This document shows positions 49,566 to 59,131 of a stretch of 64,000 bases of DNA, in pieces. The DNA is taken from positions 42,300 to 106,299 of the forward strand of contig JAISKF010000016.1 in NCBI GenBank assembly GCA_031261005.1. The letters are read 5' to 3'. A program made the translations under genes and the position numbers. Source of the stretch: Enterobacteriaceae bacterium (GTDB taxonomy: Bacteria > Pseudomonadota > Gammaproteobacteria > Enterobacterales > Enterobacteriaceae). The notes beneath the pieces are model-generated. The model saw only the letters and a program-made list of their open reading frames with translations. It did no database searches and was not told the origin of the DNA. The number at the start of each line of letters is the position of its first letter. Position 1 is the first letter of the stretch.

Positions 49566-50312
49566 CTAAAAACTATAATTCACACCCGTGACAAATAACG
49601 CAGAATAGGATTGATTGACCATTGGGCTGTCTTTGATTTCGTTATCTAGCTGAGTATAGCGACCGGAGACAAAGGTATTCCAGTTGGAGGCGAGTTTGTA
49701 GTTTGCAGTTAACTCGGCATACGGCGACCAACTGCTGCTGGCGGAATATTGTCTCATACCGCTGCGGCGAGCTTCATGACCGGAAACACCATAGTAATAA
49801 TCATTAAAATCGCTGCTATTCCAGCTCATACCAATTCCTGGCGTTAACTTCCAGTCACCCAGATTGACCGGATAGAAATACGCACCGTCTGCGCGAAAAC
49901 CATCATTGTTATCCAGCATATCTGCCGAAACAGAAGTACGGATCGTTCCCCAAGAAGCAATATGACGATATGTTGCACCGCCCATTACTGTCGCACGGCG
50001 TTTGTCCAACTGCTTCATTTGATGATCGTCGCTTTTATTCGGGCGAAAACGCAGCGGGGAATAATACGCATCAAGAGAAACTTGATCAGAGGCGTCTTTC
50101 CACAAATAAACACCTGCGCCAATACCGCGCACGTAAAAACGATCCCCATCATAATTGATCATCGGGAATGGGCGAACATCAGTATCGATACCTTTATAAG
50201 GATACATTTCTACCGCAGCGCTTGCTCCGACTGAAAATGCAGCATTTGCGGCCGGTGCAATCAATATCATTCCTAAAGCACATGAGCCGATAACTGCATG
50301 ACTTAATTTCAT
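49566..50312 (-). CDS. mipA: MipA/OmpV-family outer-membrane protein
   Basis: 248 residues from the ATG at 50312, with AGGGG 6 nt before it (the E. coli MipA length). A signal peptide ends in PAANA. The mature protein is beta-rich with FSVGASAAVEMYPYKGIDTD, YSPLRFRPNKSDDHQMKQLD, WKLTPGIGMSWNSSDFNDYY and terminal VTGVNYSF. MipA scaffolds the lytic transglycosylase MltA and PBP1b in E. coli; other members are porin-like OmpV proteins. In E. coli it is next to yeaD, as here. An in-frame ATG at 50357 is unlikely. Confidence 0.94.
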   Translation of the reverse strand: MKLSHAVIGSCALGMILIAPAANAAFSVGASAAVEMYPYKGIDTDVRPFPMINYDGDRFYVRGIGAGVYLWKDASDQVSLDAYYSPLRFRPNKSDDHQMKQLDKRRATVMGGATYRHIASWGTIRTSVSADMLDNNDGFRADGAYFYPVNLGDWKLTPGIGMSWNSSDFNDYYYGVSGHEARRSGMRQYSASSSWSPYAELTANYKLASNWNTFVSGRYTQLDNEIKDSPMVNQSYSALFVTGVNYSF

Positions 50313-50382
50313 AACAACCCCTGTTTGTACAACGAATATGAGCAAATGTATTACCACATCAATTGCTCATTTTTTATTAATT

Positions 50383-50520
50383 AATTTAAGTTTTGGATAA
50401 AAATCCAAATTATTTTTATAAATTTTAAATAATTATGTTATTTCTCGTAGAGAGGCAATCGGTCGCCCGTCAAATCATTGTGAAATTCAACGAACGGCAG
50501 ATTGCCGCCTCTACAAATGA
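50383..50520. repeat. Composite REP/BIME element, copy l
   Basis: TTAATTTAAGTTTTGGATAA at the left, an AT arm, then a core at 50446-50515: a degenerate first hairpin (GAGGCAATCGGTCGCCCG), spacer TCAAATCATTGTGAAATTCA and a good second hairpin GGCAGATTGCCGCCTCTAC. The right arm is missing; the element stops at the pqiC stop codon. It marks the join between the mipA and pqi blocks, which are distant in E. coli. Confidence 0.82.
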
Positions 50521-51108
50521 TTATTTATGATCAACTGACTTGGCAATTTCTACTGCTTCTTGCTGCCATGCTTGCGCTAAAACGTGCACTAACTCGTCAT
50601 AACCATCTTTTTGCAGCGGTAATTCAATATTGAAAGGACGGCGGGTAACTTGCTCGCCACGCTGTAGTAGCCAGTAGCCGCTAACGACGGCGTAACCATC
50701 GTAACGACCATGAAAACCGCTGACCATCACACGCAGCGCATCACTGCTTTCGCCAACGGGTTGAGTGGAAACCATCCAGCCGTTCAGCGCACCATTTAAG
50801 TTATCAATCAATGATTGCTTTAGCTGCTGCTCAAGGCTGCTGCCCCAAACATTATTATTAGCAATGGTGTATTGCACAGCGCTGGTTTGATAAGCAATGC
50901 CGGGAACGCTAAGAAAATCCGCGACCGTAACGCTTTCAATCCATAGCTGTCTGGCAGGATTAAGTTTGATGTCCGCAGTATGACTTTGGGCTGCTGCCAC
51001 TGGCGGCAACTGATAATACGCCAGCGGCGCTTGACGGCTACAAGCACTTAATAGCAGCGCCCCAATAATAGCTGCCGCAATTTTTGTTGCATTCAGAATT
51101 TTCATCAT
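50521..51108 (-). CDS. pqiC: Intermembrane transport lipoprotein PqiC
   Basis: 195 residues (E. coli 187). It has a lipobox (LLLSAC, Cys about residue 23), the ABC-type transport auxiliary domain LAYYQLPPV and RQLWIESVTVADFLSVPGIA, and SGYWLLQRGEQVTRRPFNIE. PqiC forms a ring docked to the end of the PqiB tube at the outer membrane, in a lipid-transport apparatus. It overlaps pqiB by 4 bp (start within stop), so it is translationally coupled. In E. coli rmf follows; it is absent here. Confidence 0.95.
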   Translation of the reverse strand: MMKILNATKIAAAIIGALLLSACSRQAPLAYYQLPPVAAAQSHTADIKLNPARQLWIESVTVADFLSVPGIAYQTSAVQYTIANNNVWGSSLEQQLKQSLIDNLNGALNGWMVSTQPVGESSDALRVMVSGFHGRYDGYAVVSGYWLLQRGEQVTRRPFNIELPLQKDGYDELVHVLAQAWQQEAVEIAKSVDHK

Positions 51109-52712
51109 TTATTACTCGCCTTTTTTGGCTGCGGATCACTGGCATTCGGACCTTCAAACACCAGCGCATTACTCTTCTGATTTAGTTTCTGCAAGATTGG
51201 CTGCATTTCACGCATCACCTGATCTAAACGCTGCATATCAGACACCATATTGGTATAAGCGGACGATCCAGGCTGGAATCCTTTCAGGCTGCGATTTAGC
51301 TCATTAAGCGTTTTCTGCATATCTTTCGGTAAGTTACCCATCTCTTTACTGGAAAGAATAGCATTTAAGCTCGATAGCGATTTTGTCATCTCTGCCAGCA
51401 TTGGCTCAACAGGTAAGTTATTGACTTTATCCAGCGCCAGCATCAGGCGTTTTTGAATCTCAACCAAACCACCGGATACCGTTGGGATCAGCGGGTGTCC
51501 ATAAACTTCTTTCGGACCTGACCACGGTTTCGCGTCTTGATAGAAATCGAGGTCGATATACAACTTGCCGGTCAGCAAATTGCCAGCTTTCAATGATGCA
51601 CGCATACCATCATCTTTGACTGATGCAATTAAGTGCGCTTTAAGATCGAAATCTTTACTAAAGCGGCTTTGGATACGATCTGGCTCAATACGAATCAGCA
51701 CTGGCACGTAATAATTTTTATCGCGATTAGCTTTCAGTTCCGGCATATAGAACGGTACTTCGGAAACCGAACCGACGCGAATACCTCGAAACTCAACCGG
51801 CGCACCGACATCGAGACCGCGAATAGAATCTTCAAAATAGAGTAAGAAATCTTCATGACGGGTATATAGCGACTCCTGAATTTTCTTCTGGTCGGCATAC
51901 AGATCAAACTCATCGTTATCTTTCACCGGATCGCCCATCGCCCAGCCGTCCGGTAAGTCGAAACTCACTCCGCCGCTGACCAGCGTATCAAGTGATGCCA
52001 TCTCTACGCGCACACCTTGCGATGACATATCAAACGCAATACCGCTATCAAGCCAGAAACGCACATTACTCGTTACCAGCCCGCGATAAATATCTTTAAT
52101 AAATAAGCGATAACGCATGACACGTTCAACCGGATCAAACTCGCTGCTTTCCACGGTACCGACACGAAAACCGCGAAACAGCACCGGATCACCGGCATTC
52201 AGGCTGCTTGGCTGTTTACTTTCCAACGCGATACGCAAACCTTTGGTGTCTGCCGATGTCAGCGGCGCACTATCATGTAATGTGAAAGCATGTTCATACG
52301 CTTTATCATGCCCTGGTAATAACTCGATATACGCACCGGACAGCAACGTATTCAAGCCGGAAATTCCCTCACGGCTAACATGCGGTTTCACCACCCAAAA
52401 CATTGAACCTTTGTTGAGCAGCTTAGTCATGCCATCATGTAACCGCGCAGTAATAATGACCTGTTTCAGATCATCACTAAGCGACAGACTTTCCACGATA
52501 CCAATATCAACATTACGGCTTTTAATCGCCGTTTTTCCCGCTTCGATACCTTCAGCATTGACGGCAATTAACGTAACTTGCGGTCCTTGCGTGCTGAAAT
52601 GGTAAAACAGAATCCATGCACCGATCAGCACCGTAAGAATGGGAATAATCCATACTGGCGACCAGCGCTTTATCTTTTCAATTTTTGCTACGTCCTGATG
52701 ACTGTCTTGCAC
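51105..52712 (-). CDS. pqiB: MCE-domain tube protein PqiB
   Basis: 535 residues (E. coli 546). It has one N-terminal transmembrane helix (WIIPILTVLIGAWILFYHF), then three MCE domains (GIEAGKTAIKSRNVDIGIVE, NAGDPVLFRGFRVGTVESSE and DVGAPVEFRGIRVGSVSEVP), then a long helical C-terminus (MLALDKVNNLPVEPMLAEMT) that forms the needle-like tube. It bridges inner and outer membranes for lipid traffic. The order pqiA-pqiB-pqiC is conserved; there is only 1 bp between pqiA and pqiB. Confidence 0.97.
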   Translation of the reverse strand: MQDSHQDVAKIEKIKRWSPVWIIPILTVLIGAWILFYHFSTQGPQVTLIAVNAEGIEAGKTAIKSRNVDIGIVESLSLSDDLKQVIITARLHDGMTKLLNKGSMFWVVKPHVSREGISGLNTLLSGAYIELLPGHDKAYEHAFTLHDSAPLTSADTKGLRIALESKQPSSLNAGDPVLFRGFRVGTVESSEFDPVERVMRYRLFIKDIYRGLVTSNVRFWLDSGIAFDMSSQGVRVEMASLDTLVSGGVSFDLPDGWAMGDPVKDNDEFDLYADQKKIQESLYTRHEDFLLYFEDSIRGLDVGAPVEFRGIRVGSVSEVPFYMPELKANRDKNYYVPVLIRIEPDRIQSRFSKDFDLKAHLIASVKDDGMRASLKAGNLLTGKLYIDLDFYQDAKPWSGPKEVYGHPLIPTVSGGLVEIQKRLMLALDKVNNLPVEPMLAEMTKSLSSLNAILSSKEMGNLPKDMQKTLNELNRSLKGFQPGSSAYTNMVSDMQRLDQVMREMQPILQKLNQKSNALVFEGPNASDPQPKKASNK

Positions 52713-52713
52713 C

Positions 52714-54042
52714 TCAGGCTCCTTCTTTGTTATTCACACGATCCCACAAAAGACGGGGATCAAACATCATCGCTGCGATCATGGTCAAAATCACCACCAG
52801 CGCAAACAAAACCGCACCTACATCAGGATAAACGCTCATCAGTTTTCCCATTCTTACCAGTGCTGACAAAACACCGATAACAAACACATCAATCATTGAC
52901 CATCTACCGACGAACTCGACCATTTCGTAAAGCACATTCATTTTTTCCTGATCCTGACGATTCAGATCTTTTCCTCTGCCAGAGGCTTCATAACACAACC
53001 AGCCAATAGCAAGAATCTTTAATGTCGGCACCATAATACTGGCGATAAAGATCACTAATGCCACCGGATAAGAACCGTCCTGCCACAATAAAATCACGCC
53101 GGAAATAATGTTTGATGCTGACGGATTGCCCAGCACTTCTGTCACCATAATCGGCAAAATATTAGCGGGAATATAGATGATGACAGAGGTAAGCAATAGC
53201 GAAAGCGTCCATTGCAAACTATTCGGACGGCGCACATAACCGATAGTATGACAGCGCAGACAGCGTTTCTCATCAGCAGGCAGGATCGCCATACAGCACG
53301 GGCAAGAACGCAATCCCTGCTTCAGACCAGAAACCCCGACTTGCACGTTTTTTGGTAATGGCGGCGCGGCTTTAATCCGTTGCCACAGCCAATAGCGATC
53401 TAAACACTGGAATGCCCTCACCTGCAATAAACAAAACAGGCAATAAGGCAAAAAACTCGCGCCAATGCCGATGTCACCATAAGCCATCAGCTTCACAAAA
53501 CTAACCAGCACACCAACCAGAAAGATCTCGACCATGCACCAGATTTTCACCAAATAAATCACCCGTCCCATGATGATTTTTACGCGATAAGGCATTTTAA
53601 CTTTCAGGCACAGCAAGATAATCGAAACCATGCAAAACACAGGAATCAATTGCACGAAGATCACAAATAGCGTCGCAAGAAAACCGTAATCATCACTGAG
53701 CATCGCTTGCGGGATTTCAATCAGTCGAATCTGATTATAAATCCCCGATACGCGCATATTGATGAATGGGAATAGATTTGCCAGAACCATCATTATCAGC
53801 GCACTGGCAGCGCAGATCACCGGCTGCAAAACCGGCTCCACCCATAGCGATCTCAATGTGGTATGACAGCGCGGGCAAACCGCTTTGTCGCCCTCGTGAA
53901 TCTCCGGTAATTTCACCATCAAATCACATTGCGGGCAGAGAACCAAATTATCGGCGCGTTCTGCCGTTGCATCGAGCCTAACGGTATTATCTATATCCGT
54001 TTGTGGCAGTGATGCGTGGGTACAACTCACATCAGTACACAT
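52714..54042 (-). CDS. pqiA: Inner-membrane protein PqiA
   Basis: 442 residues from the ATG at 54042 (E. coli 417). Two zinc-ribbon-like pairs (CPQCDLMVKLP with CPRCHTTL; CPCCMAILP with CLRCH) each precede four membrane helices, the repeated PqiA domain. Family stretches are VEIFLVGVLVSFVKLMAYGD and VEFVGRWSMIDVFVIGVLSA. It pairs with the PqiB tube for lipid traffic. A longer ORF begins at 54126, but AAGGTGG sits just before 54042 and the extra residues would come from repeat copy m. Residues 1-40 are longer than in E. coli. Confidence 0.95.
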   Translation of the reverse strand: MCTDVSCTHASLPQTDIDNTVRLDATAERADNLVLCPQCDLMVKLPEIHEGDKAVCPRCHTTLRSLWVEPVLQPVICAASALIMMVLANLFPFINMRVSGIYNQIRLIEIPQAMLSDDYGFLATLFVIFVQLIPVFCMVSIILLCLKVKMPYRVKIIMGRVIYLVKIWCMVEIFLVGVLVSFVKLMAYGDIGIGASFLPYCLFCLLQVRAFQCLDRYWLWQRIKAAPPLPKNVQVGVSGLKQGLRSCPCCMAILPADEKRCLRCHTIGYVRRPNSLQWTLSLLLTSVIIYIPANILPIMVTEVLGNPSASNIISGVILLWQDGSYPVALVIFIASIMVPTLKILAIGWLCYEASGRGKDLNRQDQEKMNVLYEMVEFVGRWSMIDVFVIGVLSALVRMGKLMSVYPDVGAVLFALVVILTMIAAMMFDPRLLWDRVNNKEGA

Positions 54043-54061
54043 AACTACCACCTTTTTTATC

Positions 54062-54142
54062 TCTGTAGGAACGTTTCCATAATGGGCAGAAATTGAACTA
54101 CCACCCACAAAATCAACGGGCGGCAAATTGTCGCCCTACGGT
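54062..54142. repeat. Composite REP/BIME core, copy m
   Basis: A degenerate first hairpin beginning CTGTAGGAACG, spacer ACAAAATCAACGGG and a good inverse hairpin GGGCGGCAAATTGTCGCCC then TACG (54116-54141). There are no terminal arms. It lies between uup and pqiA, 20 bp upstream of the pqiA ATG, so it is in the leader of pqiABC. Confidence 0.72.
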
Positions 54143-54205
54143 TAAATGATGCACTATCATTTAATCTGATTTTCCCTTTATTTTTTAATACAAAGGGACT
54201 AACCC

Positions 54206-56125
54206 TCAACCATTCTTCTGCGATTCCAGTTCTTCCCAACGCAGGAACGCATCTTCAAACGCTTGCTCTGCGGCGGCAAGATCCATCAGAACTTTTTGTG
54301 TTACTTCATGTGACTGATTGAAGAATGCCGCGTCGCCGACTTGCGCCTGTAACGCTTCCACCTGAGCTTCGAGTTGTTCAATTTTAGCCGGTAAACTTTC
54401 CAGTTCGCGTTGCTGGTTATAGCTTAATTTATTACTGCTGCGTTTTTTCTCTTCCGCTTTCGGCTCTTCCGTCTCCGTCTTAGCTGGCACAGTTTTTGTT
54501 TCCGCCACCGGCGCACGCAGCGCTTGAGTATTTTCCTGTTGATGTCGGGCATCAAAATAACCGCCGACATACTGTTTAATCACGCCATGACCTTCAAAAA
54601 TCCAGCAATCTGTCACCGAATTATCCACAAATTGTCGATCATGGCTCACCAACAAAACCGTTCCGCTGTAGTCATTCAATAACTCTTCCAGCAGTTCCAG
54701 CGTTTCAATATCAAGATCATTCGTCGGTTCATCGAGAATCAATAAATTACTTGGTTTAAGGAACAAACGCGCCAGCAATAAACGATTACGCTCACCGCCG
54801 GATAACGCGCGTACCGGTGTCATAGCGCGTTTCGGGTGAAATAAAAAGTCCTGTAAATAGCCTAAAACATGACGCGAACGACCATTAACCGTCACTTCCT
54901 GCTTGCCGTCAGCCAAGTTGTCGATCACCGTTTTATCAGGATCTAACTCCGCGCGGTGCTGATCAAAATATGCAACTTCTAATTTTGTCCCGATGTTCAC
55001 TTTGCCACTGTCTGGTTGCAATTGTTGCAGCATCAGCTTTAACAACGTGGTTTTACCGCAGCCGTTCGGTCCGATAAGCGCGATTTTATCGCCGCGTAAT
55101 ACTTTGGCGGAGAAGTCTTTCACCAGCGTTTTTCCGCCGATGCCGTAGCTGACATTCTCCAGTTCAAAAATAATTTTGCCGGAACGCAGCGATTCTTCCA
55201 CCTGCATTTTTGCCGTTCCCATTGAGGTACGGCGGGCAGCATGTTCGTTTCGCATCGCTTTTAATGCTCTGACGCGCCCCTCATTACGAGTACGGCGCGC
55301 TTTGATCCCTTGCCGAATCCACACTTCTTCCTGTGCCAGTCGGCGATCAAATTCCGCATTTTGTAACTCCTCTACCCGCAGCGCTTCTTCTTTGCCTTGC
55401 AAATAAAGGTCGTAATTACCGGGCCATGACACCAGCTTCCCGCGATCCAGATCAACAATACGCGTTGCCATACTGCGAATAAATGAACGGTCATGAGAGA
55501 TAAATACGATGCTGCCGGAGAACTCTTTCAGGAACGTTTCCAGCCACGAAATCGTTTCAATATCAAGATGGTTCGTCGGCTCATCAAGCAGCAAAACATC
55601 CGGCGCACAAACCAGCGCTCTGGCTAACGCTGCTTTACGCAGCCAACCGCCGGACAGCGAAGACAATGACGCTTCGGCAACCAGATCTAACTTCGCTAAT
55701 ACATTTCTAATACGACTATCAATCAGCCATGCGCCTTGATGCTCTAACAATTCCTGCAAGCCGGACAGCTTTTTTAAATTCTGTTCGCTGGGATCATGCG
55801 CCACTAACTGTGACAGATGTTGATACTCTTTTAGCTGCTCTGCTTGTTTTTCAATGCCTTCGGCAACGAAATCATATACTGAGCCTTCAACATTACGCGG
55901 CGGATCTTGTTGCAAACGGGAAACGACGAGATCTTGTTCAAACACCAATTGCCCGTCATCAAGCGGAATTTCTTTATTTAAAATTTTCAGCAGCGTGGAT
56001 TTCCCCGCGCCGTTTCGCCCAACCAGACAAACGCGCTCGTTGGCTTCAATATGCAGTTCGGTATTATCCAGCAACGGCGCATCACTAAACGATAGCCATG
56101 CACCGGACATGTTAATTAGAGACAT
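54206..56125 (-). CDS. uup: ABC-F ATPase Uup
   Basis: 639 residues (E. coli 635). It has two ABC domains with Walker A GRNGAGKST and GPNGCGKTT, signatures LSSLSGGWLRKAALARALV and ALSGGERNRLLLARLFL, and Walker B LLLDEPTNHLDIE and LILDEPTNDLDIE. A linker (ARRTRNEGRVRALKAMRNEH) and a C-terminal coiled coil (QLEAQVEALQAQVGDAAF) follow. Uup limits precise transposon excision and resolves branched DNA, and ABC-F proteins act on the ribosome. Gene order rlmKL-uup-pqiABC is as in E. coli. Confidence 0.97.
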   Translation of the reverse strand: MSLINMSGAWLSFSDAPLLDNTELHIEANERVCLVGRNGAGKSTLLKILNKEIPLDDGQLVFEQDLVVSRLQQDPPRNVEGSVYDFVAEGIEKQAEQLKEYQHLSQLVAHDPSEQNLKKLSGLQELLEHQGAWLIDSRIRNVLAKLDLVAEASLSSLSGGWLRKAALARALVCAPDVLLLDEPTNHLDIETISWLETFLKEFSGSIVFISHDRSFIRSMATRIVDLDRGKLVSWPGNYDLYLQGKEEALRVEELQNAEFDRRLAQEEVWIRQGIKARRTRNEGRVRALKAMRNEHAARRTSMGTAKMQVEESLRSGKIIFELENVSYGIGGKTLVKDFSAKVLRGDKIALIGPNGCGKTTLLKLMLQQLQPDSGKVNIGTKLEVAYFDQHRAELDPDKTVIDNLADGKQEVTVNGRSRHVLGYLQDFLFHPKRAMTPVRALSGGERNRLLLARLFLKPSNLLILDEPTNDLDIETLELLEELLNDYSGTVLLVSHDRQFVDNSVTDCWIFEGHGVIKQYVGGYFDARHQQENTQALRAPVAETKTVPAKTETEEPKAEEKKRSSNKLSYNQQRELESLPAKIEQLEAQVEALQAQVGDAAFFNQSHEVTQKVLMDLAAAEQAFEDAFLRWEELESQKNG

Positions 56126-56172
56126 CTGTTTTTACTCTTATATTTTACTCTTTAGATTCTGTTGAAGAGAAT

Positions 56173-56197
56173 CGGGCGGTAGATTGCCGCGCCTACG
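56173..56197. repeat. Isolated REP-like hairpin, copy n
   Basis: CGGGCGGTAGATTGCCGCGC then CTACG is one hairpin with CTAC foot between uup and rlmKL, without arms. Confidence 0.65.
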
Positions 56198-56201
56198 GGC
56201 A

Positions 56202-58394
56202 TCAATTCCCAACGATATGCGTCAACAACCAGCAATTATGAATCTGGCGGTTACGGGCGAAATCAACGGACAGGGTTTTTTCGGAAATTTCCTGCGCTTT
56301 TAGCCCTAGTTTTGCTAATCCATCAAGATCCATCTTAAATCCGCGTTTATTGTTGGAGAACATAATCGTACCATTCGGACGCAGCATTCTTTTTAAATCA
56401 GCCATTAATGCCAGATGATCGCGCTGTACATCAAAACTGTTTTCCATGCGTTTGGAGTTAGAGAACGTTGGCGGATCGATAAAAATCAGATCGAACTGTT
56501 CATGCGTTTCGTGCATCCACGCAAGACAATCGGCTTGAATTAAACGGTGCTGGCGTCCGGTAAGATTATTCGCCCGCAAATTGCGCTCCGCCCATTCTAA
56601 ATAGGTACGAGACATGTCCACCGTCGTGGTGCTGCGTGCGCCGCCGATTCCAGCATGAACGCTGGCGGAACCGGTATAAGCAAACAGATTAAGGAAGTCT
56701 TTATCTTTACTCATCTGCCCTAACATGCGGCGCGCAATGCGGTGATCGAGAAATAATCCGCTATCGAGATAATCGGTCAGATTCACCCAAAGTTTGGCAC
56801 CAAACTCGTTAACCAGAAAAAATTCACCTTTTTGTGCCAGCTTTTCATACTGACTTTTGCCTTTTTGCCGCTCACGAACTTTCAAAACTAGCGCGCTGGC
56901 AGGAATATTCAGCACCGCTAATGTGGCATTGATAGCATCAAATAAACGCTGGCGTGCTTTCTGCGGATCGACTGTTTTCGGCGCTGCATACTCTTGCAGT
57001 ACATACTTATGACCGTAACGATCCAGTGCTAAATTGTATTCCGGTAGATCAGCATCGTACAGGCGGTAACATTCAATGCCTTCCTGCTTCGCCCATTTAT
57101 CCAGTTTTTTGACGTTTTTCCGCAGCCGATTAGCAAAATCAGCGGCGATTTGAATAGATTGTTCTGATGATTGCGGTGCTTCACCCGTACCCGCAATACT
57201 GTTTGGCTGTTCTGTACTTTGATTGCGATTTTCAGATAAATAATTGCTGTTTTCTGATAAATGATAATTTTTCTGTACGCAATCTAAAGGACCGTTTTTC
57301 GCTTTAAACTGGCGACCGGCACGTAGCTGCAAGCAGCTTAATAGTTCAGGCGAAGCGCTGAATAGCGAGAGATCCCAGCCGCCGAAATTGCGCTTCATGA
57401 TTTGACCTAACGCGCTGTGCAAAGCGATCAAAGCGGGTTCGCTTTCCAGTCGCTCACCATACGGAGGATTACTTAGCACCGTGCCACGAACGCCTTGCGG
57501 CAGTGGATTAGTTAAGCGAGTTAAATCGTTAGTGGCAAACTGAATCAGACTAGCAACACCCGCGCGGCGCGCATTCACTTTGGCAATTTCAATCACGCGG
57601 TGATCGTGGTCATAACCATAAAAACGAGACTGAGTTTTATTGATGCCGCGACTGGCGCGCACTTGCGCTTCTGCCAGCAATTCACGCCACAATTCGGCGT
57701 TATGCCCCAACCATTGATTAAAGCCCCAGTAATCACGGCGCAAACCTGGTGCAATATCCGCTGCCATCATTGCCGCTTCAATCAACAACGTGCCGGAACC
57801 GCACATAGGATCAACCATCGGCGTTTCTGGCTGCCAACCAGAACGCAGCACAATCGCCGCTGCCAGATTCTCTTTTAACGGCGCTTGACCAGCCATATCC
57901 CGATAACCGCGCTGATGTAAGCCATCACCGCTGAGGTCGATCGCTACACTGGCAAGCTCTTTTTGCAGGAATACATTGATGCGAATGTCTGGTTGCAGTT
58001 TGGCTACATTCGGGCGCTGCTGCACTTTACGGGTGAAACTGTCAACGATGGCATCTTTCACTTTCAGTGCGCCATACTGACTGTTACGAATTTCTTCATT
58101 GGTGCCAGTAAAATTCACGGCAAACGTTTTATCGACATTAAATAATGATGGCCAGTTGATGGCATTAACGCCAAGATAGAGATCCATATCGCTGTAAACT
58201 TTGAATTCATTCAAAGGCATTAAGATACGGGAAGCCAAACGACTCCATAATAAGCTGATATACATCAGGCGCTCATCGCCCTCAAAATGAACCCCGCCTT
58301 GCACCACTTTGCAGGCACTTGCCCCCAGCGTCTCCAGTTCAGTTTTTAATAATTCTTCCAGACCACGCGCCGTACTGGCAAACAAAGAGATCAT
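56202..58394 (-). CDS. rlmL: 23S rRNA methyltransferase RlmKL
   Basis: 730 residues (E. coli 702). It has an N-terminal THUMP domain ([17 protein letters not shown]), an RlmL methyltransferase with [20 protein letters not shown] and [13 protein letters not shown] (m2G2445), and a C-terminal RlmK methyltransferase with [20 protein letters not shown] and [15 protein letters not shown] (m7G2069). Compared with E. coli about 25 extra residues sit in the inter-domain linker, rich in Ser/Asn/Glu with a repeated NYLSEN/YHLSEN unit. It is divergent from ycbX across the repeat-filled 737-bp gap. Confidence 0.96.
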   Translation of the reverse strand: MISLFASTARGLEELLKTELETLGASACKVVQGGVHFEGDERLMYISLLWSRLASRILMPLNEFKVYSDMDLYLGVNAINWPSLFNVDKTFAVNFTGTNEEIRNSQYGALKVKDAIVDSFTRKVQQRPNVAKLQPDIRINVFLQKELASVAIDLSGDGLHQRGYRDMAGQAPLKENLAAAIVLRSGWQPETPMVDPMCGSGTLLIEAAMMAADIAPGLRRDYWGFNQWLGHNAELWRELLAEAQVRASRGINKTQSRFYGYDHDHRVIEIAKVNARRAGVASLIQFATNDLTRLTNPLPQGVRGTVLSNPPYGERLESEPALIALHSALGQIMKRNFGGWDLSLFSASPELLSCLQLRAGRQFKAKNGPLDCVQKNYHLSENSNYLSENRNQSTEQPNSIAGTGEAPQSSEQSIQIAADFANRLRKNVKKLDKWAKQEGIECYRLYDADLPEYNLALDRYGHKYVLQEYAAPKTVDPQKARQRLFDAINATLAVLNIPASALVLKVRERQKGKSQYEKLAQKGEFFLVNEFGAKLWVNLTDYLDSGLFLDHRIARRMLGQMSKDKDFLNLFAYTGSASVHAGIGGARSTTTVDMSRTYLEWAERNLRANNLTGRQHRLIQADCLAWMHETHEQFDLIFIDPPTFSNSKRMENSFDVQRDHLALMADLKRMLRPNGTIMFSNNKRGFKMDLDGLAKLGLKAQEISEKTLSVDFARNRQIHNCWLLTHIVGN

Positions 58395-58428
58395 AACGTT
58401 ACACCGCTTAATAAAAATAGTGGGGCAT

Positions 58429-58496
58429 TATACCCTAAGTGGTTCAGGTGAGCGAATGCCGCCAACGACCCTGCAACTCGAAAGATGACGGGTATT
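58429..58496. repeat. ERIC element, internally deleted
   Basis: TATACCCTAAGTGGTTCAGG then TGAGCGAATGCCGCCAACG and CTGCAACTCGAAAGATGACG then GGTAT: both ERIC ends and the GTGAGCGAACGCAGCCAACG-like segment are present, with the left inner half missing (about 68 bp instead of 127). Confidence 0.8.
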
Positions 58497-58593
58497 AGCC
58501 AATCCACATTTTTTGTCATAGAGTTATTCACCATTTCATGTTTTATTGATGTATCACAAACTCAATGGTGTTCATTACTCGCTGAAACCCAAA

Positions 58594-59080
58594 GAATAAT
58601 TCGTAGGAGCGGCAACCTGCCGCCCGTATTAACAACGCAGTGGATTCACGGGCGACAGATTGTCGCCCCTACGGCAAATAACGTAATCATTTGAAATTTA
58701 TGGTAATAAAGAATAATTCGTAGGAGCGGCAACCTGCTGCCCGTATTAACAACGCGGTGGGTTCGCGGGCGACATATTGTCGCCCCTACAGTAACGTAAT
58801 TATTTGAAATTTATGGTAATAAAGAATAATTCGTAGGGGCGGCAACCTGCCGCCCGTATTAACAACGCGGTGGGTTCGCGGGCGACAGATTGTCGCCCCT
58901 ACGGCAAACAACGTAATTATTTGAAATTTATGATAATAAAGAATAATTCGTAGGGGCGGCAACCTGCCGCCCGTATTAACAACGCGGTGGGTTCGCGGGC
59001 GACAGATTGTCGCCCCTACGGGGAATAACGTAATTATTTGAAATTTATAATAATATAGCTATTTATCCGAAACTCTGGTT
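58594..59080. repeat. Four-fold tandem array of the repeat core, copy o
   Basis: Four direct repeats starting GAATAATTCGTAGG at 58594, 58711, 58824 and 58941 (spacing 117, 113, 117). Each unit has hairpin GGCGGCAACCTGCCGCC (CTGCTGCC in unit 2), spacer TATTAACAACGCGGTGGGTT, the inverse hairpin GGGCGACAGATTGTCGCCCC then CTAC, and an arm AATTATTTGAAATTTATGGT. Only one terminal end (TTATCCGAAACTCTGGTTA, to about 59080) is present. Units 3 and 4 differ least from each other. Confidence 0.92.
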
Positions 59081-59131
59081 ATTTATTTCAAACGCCTTGT
59101 TTCAACGATTTGCTATCAATGGAGCTGTCCT

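Larger units (their letters stand above)
58395..59131. other. Repeat-filled divergent gap rlmKL/ycbX
   Basis: 737 bp with no gene. It holds a short ERIC element (58429-58496), a unique stretch of about 90 bp, the four-fold tandem repeat (58594-59057), the closing end TTATCCGAAACTCTGGTTAT and about 50 bp before ycbX. The rlmKL promoter must lie to the left of the array and that of ycbX inside or just after it. Confidence 0.6.

Noticed and set aside
54042..54126. Longer pqiA start at 54126
   Set aside because: The 28 extra residues derive from repeat copy m, and AAGGTGG lies just before the ATG at 54042.
58594..59057. The tandem array as a CRISPR array
   Set aside because: Units of 113-117 bp are nearly identical throughout, with no variable spacers and no cas genes.
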